From contig DFQD01000064.1 of NCBI GenBank assembly GCA_002377605.1, positions 1-33,836 on the forward strand: a DNA stretch of 33,836 bases. Reading direction: 5' to 3'. A program made the translations under genes and the position numbers. Source of the DNA: Gammaproteobacteria bacterium UBA3498 (lineage in GTDB: Bacteria > Pseudomonadota > Gammaproteobacteria > Pseudomonadales > Pseudohongiellaceae). Below the pieces are notes generated by a model. That model ran no database searches. It had not been told where the DNA came from and saw nothing but the letters and a program-made list of their open reading frames with translations. Below, in pieces: positions 16,770 to 25,631 of this stretch (positions within the stretch are counted from its first letter, which is position 1; every line of letters begins with the position of its first letter).

Positions 16770-17846
16770 ATGCCTTCACTGGATTTAACCGGCCGCAGTA
16801 CTTCATTTTTTGAGTTCTGGCCTATTTGGCTAATGTATATTCCGGTAGTTTGTTTTTGGGCTTTCCTCGCAATTAGATACCGTAGCTTGTCATTGCCGTT
16901 GATTGCCAGCCCAGCTGTGCCTTTATCAGGTATGGTTGGAGTGCCAAAGTCTGCAGTTTTTGATGCCGCGGGGTGTAAAGCCAGACAATGGATACTACCC
17001 TGGTGCGTTTATCAGGTAAGCGCAGCAGATAATGCCCAACAGACTCAAATTGTCCTTGAGTTATTGCAGGGCAATAATTTGAATTTTCCTGTCGTGGGTA
17101 AGCCGGAATTTGGTTGTCGTGGTGTAGGAGTTAGGTTACTGAAAACCGAATCCGAGCTCGCAGACTATCTCTTACGGTTTCCAATAAACGGAAGTATTCA
17201 GTTTCAGAGATTGAGTCAGTGGGATGCCGAAGCCGGTGTGTTCTATGTGCGCCATCCTGAAGCGGCGGAAGGCAAAATTACTTCGCTCACATTGAAATAC
17301 ACACCCTACGTGATTGGTGATGGTTACCGTACGCTAGCGGAATTAATTGAGAACGATCCCAGAGCTGGAGAATTGTCACATCTATACTCTGAAAGGCACC
17401 AATGTATTTGGGATAGTATCATCCCCAGGGGCGAACCATTTTGCTTGATCTTTGCTGCAAGCCATAGCCGCGGGGCAATATTCCGCGATGGACGAGAGCT
17501 GATAAATGACAATCTTCGAAAATCCTTAGATCAAATTTTCGAAGATATTCCTGATTACTTCTATGGCCGATTAGACATAAAATTTCAGGATATCGAGAGT
17601 CTGAAAAAAGGAAGGAATTTTGACATCGTTGAGATCAACGGTGCGAGCTCCGAATCCATTAATATTTGGGACAGAAATGCGAGTTTCTTCGATGCCTTAA
17701 AAACTTTATTGCAGCAGTATCATACCCTGTTTAAACTTGGCCACGCGAATCGCGCGAGGGGACATAAAACTCCTGGATTAATGCAGCTTTATCGAGCCTG
17801 GCAATTTGAAAAAGAGCTGGTAAAACAATACCCCCACAATGACTAA
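16770..17846 (+). CDS. Membrane-anchored ATP-grasp enzyme
   Basis: A ligase-like ATP-grasp protein. Numbering from the ATG at 16770 (358 residues), a hydrophobic segment at about 13-35 (FFEFWPIWLMYIPVVCFWAF) precedes the catalytic domain. FPVVGKPEFGCRGVGVR (about 106-122) is the ATP-binding lysine/glycine loop, VIGDGYRTLAELI fits the central region, and GRLDIKF with FDIVEINGASSE gives the metal ligands Asp269, Glu289 and Asn291. ATP-grasp enzymes join a carboxylate to an amine or similar through an acyl phosphate. The frame stays open to a TTG at 16686; neither start has a good ribosome site, and I prefer the ATG because the FEFWP segment is near the N-terminus in relatives I recall. The last 8 bases overlap the acyltransferase gene. 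Confidence 0.78.
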   Translation: MPSLDLTGRSTSFFEFWPIWLMYIPVVCFWAFLAIRYRSLSLPLIASPAVPLSGMVGVPKSAVFDAAGCKARQWILPWCVYQVSAADNAQQTQIVLELLQGNNLNFPVVGKPEFGCRGVGVRLLKTESELADYLLRFPINGSIQFQRLSQWDAEAGVFYVRHPEAAEGKITSLTLKYTPYVIGDGYRTLAELIENDPRAGELSHLYSERHQCIWDSIIPRGEPFCLIFAASHSRGAIFRDGRELINDNLRKSLDQIFEDIPDYFYGRLDIKFQDIESLKKGRNFDIVEINGASSESINIWDRNASFFDALKTLLQQYHTLFKLGHANRARGHKTPGLMQLYRAWQFEKELVKQYPHND

Positions 17847-19584
17847 TCCAACACAATTGCCTATAAAACCTCGATTTCTTGCTTCCATATTAGAGCGGTT
17901 ACTGGGTTTGCATCGGCTCGGGAAAATCTACGATCGCAGGCCATTGAAAACCATTCCAAGAAATTTTCTGGATTATACCTTAGAGGCTCTCGGGGTGAGC
18001 AACGTCGTAGAGCACGAAGAAAATCTTGATGAAATTCCAAAGGAAGGTCCGCTTTTGATAGTGGCCAATCATCCCCTCGGTGGGTTGGAGGGCATGGCTC
18101 TGGCCCAAGAAATTCTCAAGATAAGACCTGATCTTCAGGTGTTAACGAATGAATTGCTCCGTCTGATTCCCGAACTTGCCGATCTTTTTATTGGAGTCGA
18201 TGTCCTCTCCAGCAAAGCCGCCGCTGGCAACGTTGGAGGTATTAAGCAAGTACATAAACACCTTAAGAGTGGTGGTGCCGTTTTAATTTTTCCCGCCGGT
18301 ATGGTGTCGGCGTACGAATTTAGTCAGCGCCGGATCCAAGATCGCCCATGGAACCGTTTGGTTGGGCAATTAATCAAACGCTATGAATGCACTACAGTGC
18401 CCGTTTATGTTGGTGGCCGTAATAGTTCCTATTTCTACGCAGCCGGCGTTATTCATCCACGCATGCGCACATTGCTGCTGCCGCGCCAGTTAGCTAACAA
18501 GCAGGGATTTAAGTTGCCCCTAATCATTGGCCGGCCCATACCGGCTACTGAATTACGCTTATTGCAGAGTCCGAAAGCTGTCACTGAATACCTGCGTGTA
18601 TCTACGGATGCCTTAGCTCAGATGCCAAATACCTATGAAACCGGCGCTCAGGAAGGTATTGAAGATTTTGATTATGATGTGAATTTCTCTCAAAGAGAAA
18701 AAGACATTGCTAGTCTGGAAGAATTTCGCCTAGTGGAACACGAGGAATTCGATGTTTATTGTGCACCTTATGATCGCTTAGGTGCGATCATGGAGCAGAT
18801 CGCGATTGCACGGGAAGTCACTTTTCGAGATGTGGGGGAAGGTACTGGTCTATCCAAAGACTCGGATGAATTCGATCCTCATTATCAACATTTGTTTTTA
18901 TGGGATAAGAGCGAACATCGCATAGCCGGCGCTTATCGGGTTGGGTTGGTGGATCAAATTGTTGACAAGTTTGGGGTAAAGGGACTCTATAGTCGCTCGC
19001 TTTATAAATATGATGAAGCTTTTATTAGGCAATTAGGATCAGCAATTGAAATGGGGCGGTCGTTTATTCATCCTGATTATCAGCGTCGCCCAGGCTCTCT
19101 GAATTTTCTCTGGCGCGGCATTGGTCGTATTTTAACTACTATGCCCCAGTATCATACGCTTTTTGGTTCTGTAAGTGTTTCGCGAGAATACAGCGATCTT
19201 GCCAGATCTTTAATTGCAGACACTTTGCTAACAAATTTTAAAGCCAATGATTTTGTTGATTTGGTGCAACCCCTCACGCCACATAAGGTTCAGAATCGGG
19301 TGTGGACACGGGACATGCTTTCCGAGTTGGCAAACATAAAGATGCTTGGAAAACTCATTGGGCGTTGTGATCCAGGCAAAGCGTTTCCCGTTCTGCTTCG
19401 CCATTACTTGTCTCTTAATGGCAGAATGGTTTGTTTCAATATACATTCTAACTTTAATGACTCGTTGGAAGGTTTGATTATTGTCGATGCTCGTAAGACA
19501 GATCATAAAACTTTGAGTCGATTTTTAGGTGTGGAGGGATTGAAAACCTTCCTCGAACATCAGAAGCTGGCAGAATCTGCCTAG
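17839..19584 (+). CDS. Two-domain acyltransferase, OlsF-like (PlsC-type plus OlsB-type GNAT)
   Basis: A 581-residue fusion. Residues about 60-270 are a lysophospholipid acyltransferase-like domain (IVANHPLGGLEG, then VLIFPAGMVS and VPVYVGGRNS). Residues about 295-560 resemble the OlsB-type N-acyltransferase domain (DEFDPHYQHLFLW, then IEMGRSFIHPDYQRR and FLWRGIGRIL). The same architecture is known from OlsF of Serratia, which makes ornithine lipid in two steps: the GNAT half N-acylates ornithine and the N-terminal half O-acylates the product. The HPLGGLEG motif has Glu where relatives I recall have Asp. It starts inside the end of the ATP-grasp gene (8-base overlap), implying coupled translation. 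Ornithine as substrate is inferred from the family only. Confidence 0.87.
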   Translation: MTNPTQLPIKPRFLASILERLLGLHRLGKIYDRRPLKTIPRNFLDYTLEALGVSNVVEHEENLDEIPKEGPLLIVANHPLGGLEGMALAQEILKIRPDLQVLTNELLRLIPELADLFIGVDVLSSKAAAGNVGGIKQVHKHLKSGGAVLIFPAGMVSAYEFSQRRIQDRPWNRLVGQLIKRYECTTVPVYVGGRNSSYFYAAGVIHPRMRTLLLPRQLANKQGFKLPLIIGRPIPATELRLLQSPKAVTEYLRVSTDALAQMPNTYETGAQEGIEDFDYDVNFSQREKDIASLEEFRLVEHEEFDVYCAPYDRLGAIMEQIAIAREVTFRDVGEGTGLSKDSDEFDPHYQHLFLWDKSEHRIAGAYRVGLVDQIVDKFGVKGLYSRSLYKYDEAFIRQLGSAIEMGRSFIHPDYQRRPGSLNFLWRGIGRILTTMPQYHTLFGSVSVSREYSDLARSLIADTLLTNFKANDFVDLVQPLTPHKVQNRVWTRDMLSELANIKMLGKLIGRCDPGKAFPVLLRHYLSLNGRMVCFNIHSNFNDSLEGLIIVDARKTDHKTLSRFLGVEGLKTFLEHQKLAESA

Positions 19585-19599
19585 GAAGCAAGTGTTGCT

Positions 19600-19839
19600 A
19601 TGAATAAACTTGTTGCGTTGTTGCAGGTGATCTTAGCCATCGTGTTAGGCATTCTTGCCTTAGCAACTCTAGTAAATGCGATTCTAATATCAACTCGTCC
19701 CGAGACTATTTCGGTTGTAAACGCCATTATTGGTCTTGGTGTTGTGATTATCGCTTTGCTGGCATTGGCCACCATCTGCATGCGTAAGGGCCTGAAAGCC
19801 TTTCGCCAGACCGAAGAATCCTCGGCTAACCAAGATTAA
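19600..19839 (+). CDS. Small membrane protein, function unknown
   Basis: A 79-residue protein with two hydrophobic helices (about 5-27 and 38-60) joined by a short loop (LISTRPETIS) and a polar C-terminal tail. I do not recognise a family. It begins 15 bases after the acyltransferase stop with AGGAAG upstream at 19583-19588, so it is likely the third gene of the ATP-grasp/acyltransferase operon. Confidence 0.68.
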   Translation: MNKLVALLQVILAIVLGILALATLVNAILISTRPETISVVNAIIGLGVVIIALLALATICMRKGLKAFRQTEESSANQD

Positions 19840-19848
19840 ATATCCCAC

Positions 19849-19876
19849 TGCACAGCAGGTACGAAAGGAGTATAAT
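19849..19876 (+). promoter_or_regulatory. Putative sigma-70 promoter for ribF-ileS-fkpB-ispH
   Basis: A perfect -10 box TATAAT at 19871-19876 is preceded after 16 bases by TGCACA at 19849-19854 (4 of 6 to -35). Transcription would start near 19883, about 24 bases before the ribF ATG. Confidence 0.5.
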
Positions 19877-19906
19877 CCTGCGCTTTTACCGGCATCCAGC
19901 CCAGTA

Positions 19907-20848
19907 ATGATAATCTTCGAAGAAACAAGTCGCTTTTCACAATTGCAACAAGGCTGTGTTGCTACCATAGGTAAATTTGATGGGGTGCATCTAGGTCATC
20001 AGTTAATTCTCGATCAACTGAAGCAGCAGGCTGAGCAGTTAAATCTACCCTCCCTCGTGATTTTGATCGAACCGCACCCAGAAGAATTTTTTGCAGCTAG
20101 TAATGAAGACTGCCCTGCCAGATTAACCAGTCTTAGAGAAAAGCTAGAATTGTTAGATAGTTTTGGCGTCGATTTCGTTTTCAAATTGAACTTCGATCAA
20201 ACCATGAGTGAATTAAGTGCCGAAAGCTACATTGAAGATATCCTAGTGGAAGGTCTTGGAGTTGCTAAATTCATTGTGGGCAACGATTTTCGTTTTGGCC
20301 ATAAGCGGAAAGGGGATTTTGCACTATTGCAGAGCAAAGGTCTTGAGTTTGGTTTTGAGGTAATTGAAACAGCAGCATATGAGCGTAATGGTCAACGAAT
20401 CAGTTCTACATTTATTCGAGAACAGTTGGCCCAGGATGATTTTAATCTAGTAGAACAATTGCTAGGCCGACCTTATTCCATGAAGGGGGAAGTAGAGCGA
20501 GGGCAGCAACTTGGAACGGATTTGGGATTTCCTACTTGTAATTTAAATCCGGGCCGACGCAAGATTCCTTTGCATGGAGTATTTGCCTGTGAAGTAAGGC
20601 TAGGAGATCTTTATCGGCAGGCAGCTGTAAATATAGGTTACAGGCCGACGATAACAGAAGATGGTAGCGCCTTATTAGAAGCGCATATTCTGGACTTCGA
20701 TGAAGACCTTTATAGCAAAACAATAGAAGTAATTTTTCGCAAGAAAGTTCGCGACGAATTGAAATTTGATGGATTGGACGCCCTAAAACAGCAAATGACT
20801 GTCGATGTGGAACAGGTAAGAGAAATTTTTAGTCAGGGTGCACCCTGA
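19907..20848 (+). CDS. ribF: Bifunctional riboflavin kinase / FAD synthetase
   Basis: A 313-residue RibF of normal length. The N-terminal adenylyltransferase domain shows IGKFDGVHLGHQ (residues 21-32) and the later ISSTFIRE motif; the C-terminal kinase domain shows GTDLGFPTCNL and VNIGYRPTI. It phosphorylates riboflavin to FMN and adenylylates FMN to FAD. The ATG is the only start near the conserved N-terminus, but its ribosome site is weak. It heads the ribF-ileS-fkpB-ispH run, 18 bases before ileS. Confidence 0.96.
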   Translation: MIIFEETSRFSQLQQGCVATIGKFDGVHLGHQLILDQLKQQAEQLNLPSLVILIEPHPEEFFAASNEDCPARLTSLREKLELLDSFGVDFVFKLNFDQTMSELSAESYIEDILVEGLGVAKFIVGNDFRFGHKRKGDFALLQSKGLEFGFEVIETAAYERNGQRISSTFIREQLAQDDFNLVEQLLGRPYSMKGEVERGQQLGTDLGFPTCNLNPGRRKIPLHGVFACEVRLGDLYRQAAVNIGYRPTITEDGSALLEAHILDFDEDLYSKTIEVIFRKKVRDELKFDGLDALKQQMTVDVEQVREIFSQGAP

Positions 20849-20866
20849 AACCACTAATTAAAGAAA

Positions 20867-23695
20867 ATGACCGATTATAAAGACACGCTTAACCTTCCTT
20901 ATACTGAGTTTCCGATGAAGGCAAATCTTGCCCAGCGGGAGCCAGCTATGCTTAAGCGTTGGCAAGAATTAGATATTTATAATCAAATCTGTAAAAAGAA
21001 CGCAGGCAGACCAAAGTTTGTTCTGCATGATGGGCCTCCCTATGCAAACGGTGCGCTGCATCTTGGTCATGCTATTAATAAGTCACTGAAAGATATTATC
21101 GTTAAGTCAAGGCAGTTAAGCGGATTTGATGCGCCTTATATTCCTGGCTGGGATTGTCATGGCCTGCCAATTGAGCACAACGTTGAAAAGAAGAAAGGCA
21201 AAGCTGGGCAAAAGATTTCGTTCGCTGAATTTCGTCAAGCCTGTCGAGAATATGCAACCAAGCAGGTAGAGATTCAGAAAGAAGGTTTCATTCGCCTCGG
21301 GGTATTTGGCGATTGGGATAATCCTTATCTCACTATGAATTTTGATACTGAAGCAAACATTGTTCGAGCGCTTGGAAAAATTGTTGAGAATGGACATATG
21401 GTTAAAGGCTATAAGCCAGTTTATTGGAGTGTAGTCGGGGCATCGGCATTGGCAGAGGCAGAAGTGGAATACCACGACAAAGAATCATTCGCGATAGATG
21501 TGAGGTTTCCTGTAGTGGAGACAGACAAGTTCCTCGCTGCGTTTGACGATGAATCTCTAAGAGAGATATCTGACGCTATCTCAGTAATCATCTGGACGAC
21601 GACTCCGTGGACGCTACCTTCAAACCAGGCAGTGTGTTTACATGCTGATTTAGATTACGCGCTTGTTAAGTGTGATGTATCAGGTAGTTCTGAATTAATT
21701 CTGCTAGCTAAAGATATGGTGGAAGATGTCCTGGGCCGCTACAGCGTAAAAAATTATGAAATCATTGCTCATACTAAAGGAGCTGCTCTAGAAAATATTC
21801 GTTTACAACACCCATTTGTTGATAAGGAAGTTCCATTAATTTTAGGTGAACATGTCACCACTGAAACTGGAACCGGTGCTGTACATACTGCCCCTGATCA
21901 CGGCCTCGATGATTTTTTTGCAGGCCAGGAATATGGCTTGGGTACTTTAAACCTGGTTGATGAAAATGGGGTTTTTACCCCTGGCGCAGGTGAATTTGCT
22001 GGCTCCCATGTATATAAGGCGGATGAGGAAATAATCGAAGTGCTAAAAAGGGAGTCGGCATTAGTCTTGGAAGATAAGATTAATCACAGTTACGCTCATT
22101 GCTGGCGCACAAAGACTCCGCTGATTTATCGTGCGACGCCGCAATGGTTTATCAGTATGACAAAACAAGATCTACTTGGTTCGGCGCTGAAAGTAGTTGA
22201 AGAGTTGAAGTGGATTCCAGAATGGGGCCAGGCTCGTATTGAATTGATGCTGAAGGGCAGTCCTGACTGGTGTGTGTCGCGACAACGTACTTGGGGTGTT
22301 CCTATAACGATGTTTGTGAACAAAGAAACCCAGGAACTACACCCACGTACTGCTGAATTGTTTGAAAAAGTTGCCCAACGCATTGAGATGTCTGGCATCG
22401 ATGCCTGGTTTGAATTAGAGCCTGAAGAATTGCTTGGTGCCGAGATTGATAAGTACGAAAAAGTGACTGACACTATGGACGTCTGGTTCGACTCCGGTGT
22501 TACACATTTTTCGGTAATGGAAAAACGGGATGAATTGCAATATCCCGCAGACCTTTATTTGGAAGGGTCGGATCAGCATCGCGGTTGGTTTCTGTCTTCA
22601 CTGAAAACTGCTATCGCCATGCATGGCAGTGCACCTTATAAAGAAGTGCTGACCCACGGTTTCTTTGTAGATGCTGAAGGCAAGAAGATGTCTAAGTCCC
22701 TTGGTAACACCGTAGCCCCAGAAAAAATTTTTCAGCAATATGGTGCTGATATTCTGAGACTCTGGGTTGCTGCTACTGATTATCGTGGTGAAATGACTGT
22801 TTCTGATGAGATTTTTAAGAGGGTCACCGATGCCTATCGTCGAATTCGCAATACCGCTCGATTCATGCTGGCCAACCTAAATGGTTTTGATCCTGAAATT
22901 CATAGCGTAGATCAAAATGAAATGCTGGCTCTGGATTATTGGATCGTGCGTCAATGTCAGTTGCTGCAGAGCGAATTAATCGATCACTACCATGAGTACA
23001 ATTTCTTAAACATTTATCAGAAGATTCATAACTTTTGCGTGATAGAGTTGGGTGGTTTTTATTTAGATGTAATCAAGGACCGTCAATACACTACGCAAAC
23101 TGATAGTTTGGCGCGCCGTTCTACCCAGACATCGATGTATCACATATTGGAAATGTTAAGTCGATTGATAGCGCCGATACTTAGTTTCACGGGAGACGAG
23201 ATATGGCAAAACATTCCCGGGGAAAGAGCAGAATCCGTTTTCCTCACTGATTTTGCAGATGCAGTTCCAGAATTTCGCGAATCTTCAGAGTTTTCTGACG
23301 ATTTCTGGCAGACAGTGATGGTGGTAAAAACTGCTGTTAACAAAGAACTGGAAAGTAAGCGTGCAGATAAACTTGTAGGTTCCGGGTTAAGTGCTGAAGT
23401 CGATTTATTCTGCGATGAATATCTTGCAAATTTACTTAACCAGCTTGAAGAAGAATTACGCTTCGTGTTAATTGTTTCTCGCGCTTCTGTAAATTCGATA
23501 GAAAACGCTAATGGCGCTGCAGTTGAAACCGAACTCGATGGATTAAAAGTGACCGTTTCTGCTTCTGAATATTCGAAGTGTGAACGCTGTTGGCATCATC
23601 GTTCCGACGTTGGTGAGATATCAGATTATCTTTCTTTATGCCAAAGATGTGTGGAAAATATCGATGGGGCAGGAGAGTCAAGAAGATACGCTTAA
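20867..23695 (+). CDS. ileS: Isoleucyl-tRNA synthetase
   Basis: A 942-residue class I synthetase that charges tRNA-Ile. HLGH at residues 65-68 is the HIGH motif, GKKMSKSLGN near residue 605 is the KMSKS loop, and the editing domain contains WTTTPWTLPSNQ and GTGAVHTAPDHG. The C-terminus holds a zinc knuckle, CERCWHH followed by LCQRC, as in the bacterial type. Translation begins 18 bases after ribF. It is followed at 24 bases by fkpB, with no lspA between. Confidence 0.98.
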   Translation: MTDYKDTLNLPYTEFPMKANLAQREPAMLKRWQELDIYNQICKKNAGRPKFVLHDGPPYANGALHLGHAINKSLKDIIVKSRQLSGFDAPYIPGWDCHGLPIEHNVEKKKGKAGQKISFAEFRQACREYATKQVEIQKEGFIRLGVFGDWDNPYLTMNFDTEANIVRALGKIVENGHMVKGYKPVYWSVVGASALAEAEVEYHDKESFAIDVRFPVVETDKFLAAFDDESLREISDAISVIIWTTTPWTLPSNQAVCLHADLDYALVKCDVSGSSELILLAKDMVEDVLGRYSVKNYEIIAHTKGAALENIRLQHPFVDKEVPLILGEHVTTETGTGAVHTAPDHGLDDFFAGQEYGLGTLNLVDENGVFTPGAGEFAGSHVYKADEEIIEVLKRESALVLEDKINHSYAHCWRTKTPLIYRATPQWFISMTKQDLLGSALKVVEELKWIPEWGQARIELMLKGSPDWCVSRQRTWGVPITMFVNKETQELHPRTAELFEKVAQRIEMSGIDAWFELEPEELLGAEIDKYEKVTDTMDVWFDSGVTHFSVMEKRDELQYPADLYLEGSDQHRGWFLSSLKTAIAMHGSAPYKEVLTHGFFVDAEGKKMSKSLGNTVAPEKIFQQYGADILRLWVAATDYRGEMTVSDEIFKRVTDAYRRIRNTARFMLANLNGFDPEIHSVDQNEMLALDYWIVRQCQLLQSELIDHYHEYNFLNIYQKIHNFCVIELGGFYLDVIKDRQYTTQTDSLARRSTQTSMYHILEMLSRLIAPILSFTGDEIWQNIPGERAESVFLTDFADAVPEFRESSEFSDDFWQTVMVVKTAVNKELESKRADKLVGSGLSAEVDLFCDEYLANLLNQLEEELRFVLIVSRASVNSIENANGAAVETELDGLKVTVSASEYSKCERCWHHRSDVGEISDYLSLCQRCVENIDGAGESRRYA

Positions 23696-23719
23696 GTAGT
23701 TTGCTGTTCGAGATTAACC

Positions 23720-24211
23720 ATGAGTAATTCTGTAAATTCTGTCATTGCTACAAGATCCTTGGTGAAATTGCATTTCTCTCTTGCTTTAAGCGCAGGTGAA
23801 GTAATCGATTCTAATTTCGAAAAAGACCCAGCTAGTTTTCGCATTGGGGATGGCAGTATGTTGCCAGGCTTCGAATCAGAATTACTCGGGCTAAGCAGCG
23901 GAGATCAAATCGAAAAAACTATAGCAAGCATTAACGCTTTCGGTAAAGTCAATCCGAAAAATGTTCAAAGCTTTCCGACCGAAAAGTTTAAGACTTTACT
24001 AGAGGATGATGTTATTCCAGCAGAGCCTGGATGTGTTGTTTCTTTTAAAGATCCGGCTGGATTCGAACTCCCTGGTGTAGTGAAAGAAGTTTCGGAAAAG
24101 GAAGTAATCGTCGATTTTAACCATCCTCTGGCAGGCAAGGACATAGTATTTAAGGCAAAAATAGTTTCTGTGGTCTCATCAGATACAGATGCCGTAAAAG
24201 TAAAAGTGTAA
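23720..24211 (+). CDS. fkpB: FKBP-type peptidyl-prolyl isomerase FkpB (SlpA)
   Basis: A 163-residue SlyD-like prolyl isomerase. Family features are LVKLHFSLAL, VIDSN, FRIGDGSMLPGFE in the FKBP half, the inserted IF chaperone domain in the middle, and VIVDFNHPLAGKDIVFK near the end. Unlike SlyD it has no histidine-rich tail. Its place between ileS and ispH is the standard fkpB position in Gammaproteobacteria. Confidence 0.94.
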   Translation: MSNSVNSVIATRSLVKLHFSLALSAGEVIDSNFEKDPASFRIGDGSMLPGFESELLGLSSGDQIEKTIASINAFGKVNPKNVQSFPTEKFKTLLEDDVIPAEPGCVVSFKDPAGFELPGVVKEVSEKEVIVDFNHPLAGKDIVFKAKIVSVVSSDTDAVKVKV

Positions 24212-24220
24212 CATAGTGAT

Positions 24221-25204
24221 ATGATTAACCAGGCTGTATCAGAATCCTCAACATCTATTAGTCTCGCAAATCCTCGCGGTTTCTGTGCCGGCGTAGATCG
24301 TGCCATCGATATCGTAAATCGAGCGCTGGATATTTTTGGTGCTCCGATCTATGTACGCCATGAAGTTGTGCACAATAAGCTAGTGGTGAATACGTTACGG
24401 AAGCGCGGTGCTATTTTTGTCGATGAATTGGAAGATATTCCCCTAAAAGATGCAAAAGACAGGTCTTCAATCGTAATCTTCAGTGCCCATGGCGTATCCC
24501 AGGCAGTCAAAGAGGAAGCAAGAGAAAACGGCTTTAAAGTTTTTGATGCGACTTGCCCGTTGGTAACGAAGGTACATTTTGAGGTTACCAAGTTTAGTCA
24601 GGCTGGACGGGAATGTGTGCTTATCGGCCATCAGTTTCATCCAGAAGTGGAAGGCACGATGGGTCAGTATGATGAAAGCTATGGTGGCAAAATCTATTTG
24701 GTGGAATCGGTCGATGATGTGCGAGCTTTAAGAGTAAATAATCCGGAAAAGTTATCCTACGTAACGCAAACTACGCTTTCAATGGATGATACCGCCAAGG
24801 TCATCGATACTCTTCGTAGTCGTTTCCCTTCCATTAAAGGCCCACGTAAGAAAGATATTTGTTATGCCACACAAAACCGACAAGACGCGGTAAAACAATT
24901 AGCGTTGGAATGCGATTTGGTTTTGGTGGTTGGATCACCCAATAGTTCTAACTCGAATCGTCTTAAAGAGTTAGCAGAAAGGCTTGGCTGTGATTCTTAT
25001 CTAATTGATAGCGTCGATGATATTGAGCCTGCTTGGTTTAATGACAAGTTACGTTTTGGCATTACTGCAGGAGCATCGGCACCGGAAGTTTTGGTGCAAC
25101 AGGTAGTGAAGCGTCTTCAAGAGATTGGTCATATTGAGCCGCAAGAATTAGTGGGTGTGAAAGAGAATATAGTCTTCTCAATGCCTAAAGAATTGCGTAA
25201 TTAG
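24221..25204 (+). CDS. ispH: 4-hydroxy-3-methylbut-2-enyl diphosphate reductase
   Basis: A 327-residue IspH (LytB), the last enzyme of the non-mevalonate isoprenoid pathway, giving IPP and DMAPP. The three ligands of its iron-sulfur cluster are present: Cys22 (RGFCAGVDRA), Cys112 (DATCPLV) and Cys214 (DICYATQNRQ). The VRHEVVHN and GVSQAVKEEA segments also fit. The N-terminus has about ten residues more than the E. coli protein. It starts 9 bases after fkpB and ends 4 bases from the stop of a convergent gene. Confidence 0.97.
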   Translation: MINQAVSESSTSISLANPRGFCAGVDRAIDIVNRALDIFGAPIYVRHEVVHNKLVVNTLRKRGAIFVDELEDIPLKDAKDRSSIVIFSAHGVSQAVKEEARENGFKVFDATCPLVTKVHFEVTKFSQAGRECVLIGHQFHPEVEGTMGQYDESYGGKIYLVESVDDVRALRVNNPEKLSYVTQTTLSMDDTAKVIDTLRSRFPSIKGPRKKDICYATQNRQDAVKQLALECDLVLVVGSPNSSNSNRLKELAERLGCDSYLIDSVDDIEPAWFNDKLRFGITAGASAPEVLVQQVVKRLQEIGHIEPQELVGVKENIVFSMPKELRN

Positions 25205-25208
25205 CAAA

Positions 25209-25538
25209 CTAACTTTCGCTTTTTTCTGTAAGCTTTTGCAATTTGAAAAAGCTACCTAGTTCGCCGCAAAGCAATACTCCCGTCACCGTAATCCACCAAT
25301 CGACTACAGAGTAATCGCTTGAATACTGGGCGAATCTCATTACAGCTATAGAAACTAAAATTGGAATAATTGTAATAGGCCAAAGTAATGTACCTATTTT
25401 AGACTGCTCAAGGAATTTTAGCTCTTGGTCAATTTGCTCTGAATTAACTGGTTGAATGTAACCATAGATTGCAAACAAACAGCCAAAAAGCAACGGGTAA
25501 AATATAAAATCGTCAAAGAATGTATCCAAAGGTTCCAA
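25209..25538 (-). CDS. Small membrane protein, function unknown
   Basis: A 109-residue frame with about three hydrophobic segments: residues 10-27, 48-67 and 80-92. I do not recognise a family. The only start in frame is TTG, with no clear ribosome site; the nearby ATG at 25548 is in another frame. The stop is 4 bases from that of ispH on the other strand. The regular membrane-segment pattern suggests a real gene, but the weak start leaves doubt. Confidence 0.5.
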   Translation of the reverse strand: MEPLDTFFDDFIFYPLLFGCLFAIYGYIQPVNSEQIDQELKFLEQSKIGTLLWPITIIPILVSIAVMRFAQYSSDYSVVDWWITVTGVLLCGELGSFFKLQKLTEKSES

Positions 25539-25631
25539 GCTTGAAGCATGCAGCAGTGAGGCGGTGTAGCAAGCAGGCGTTATAATTATGTTGTTTGAGA
25601 AGCTCTAAGTAACATGGAGTTCTCCAGTAAA

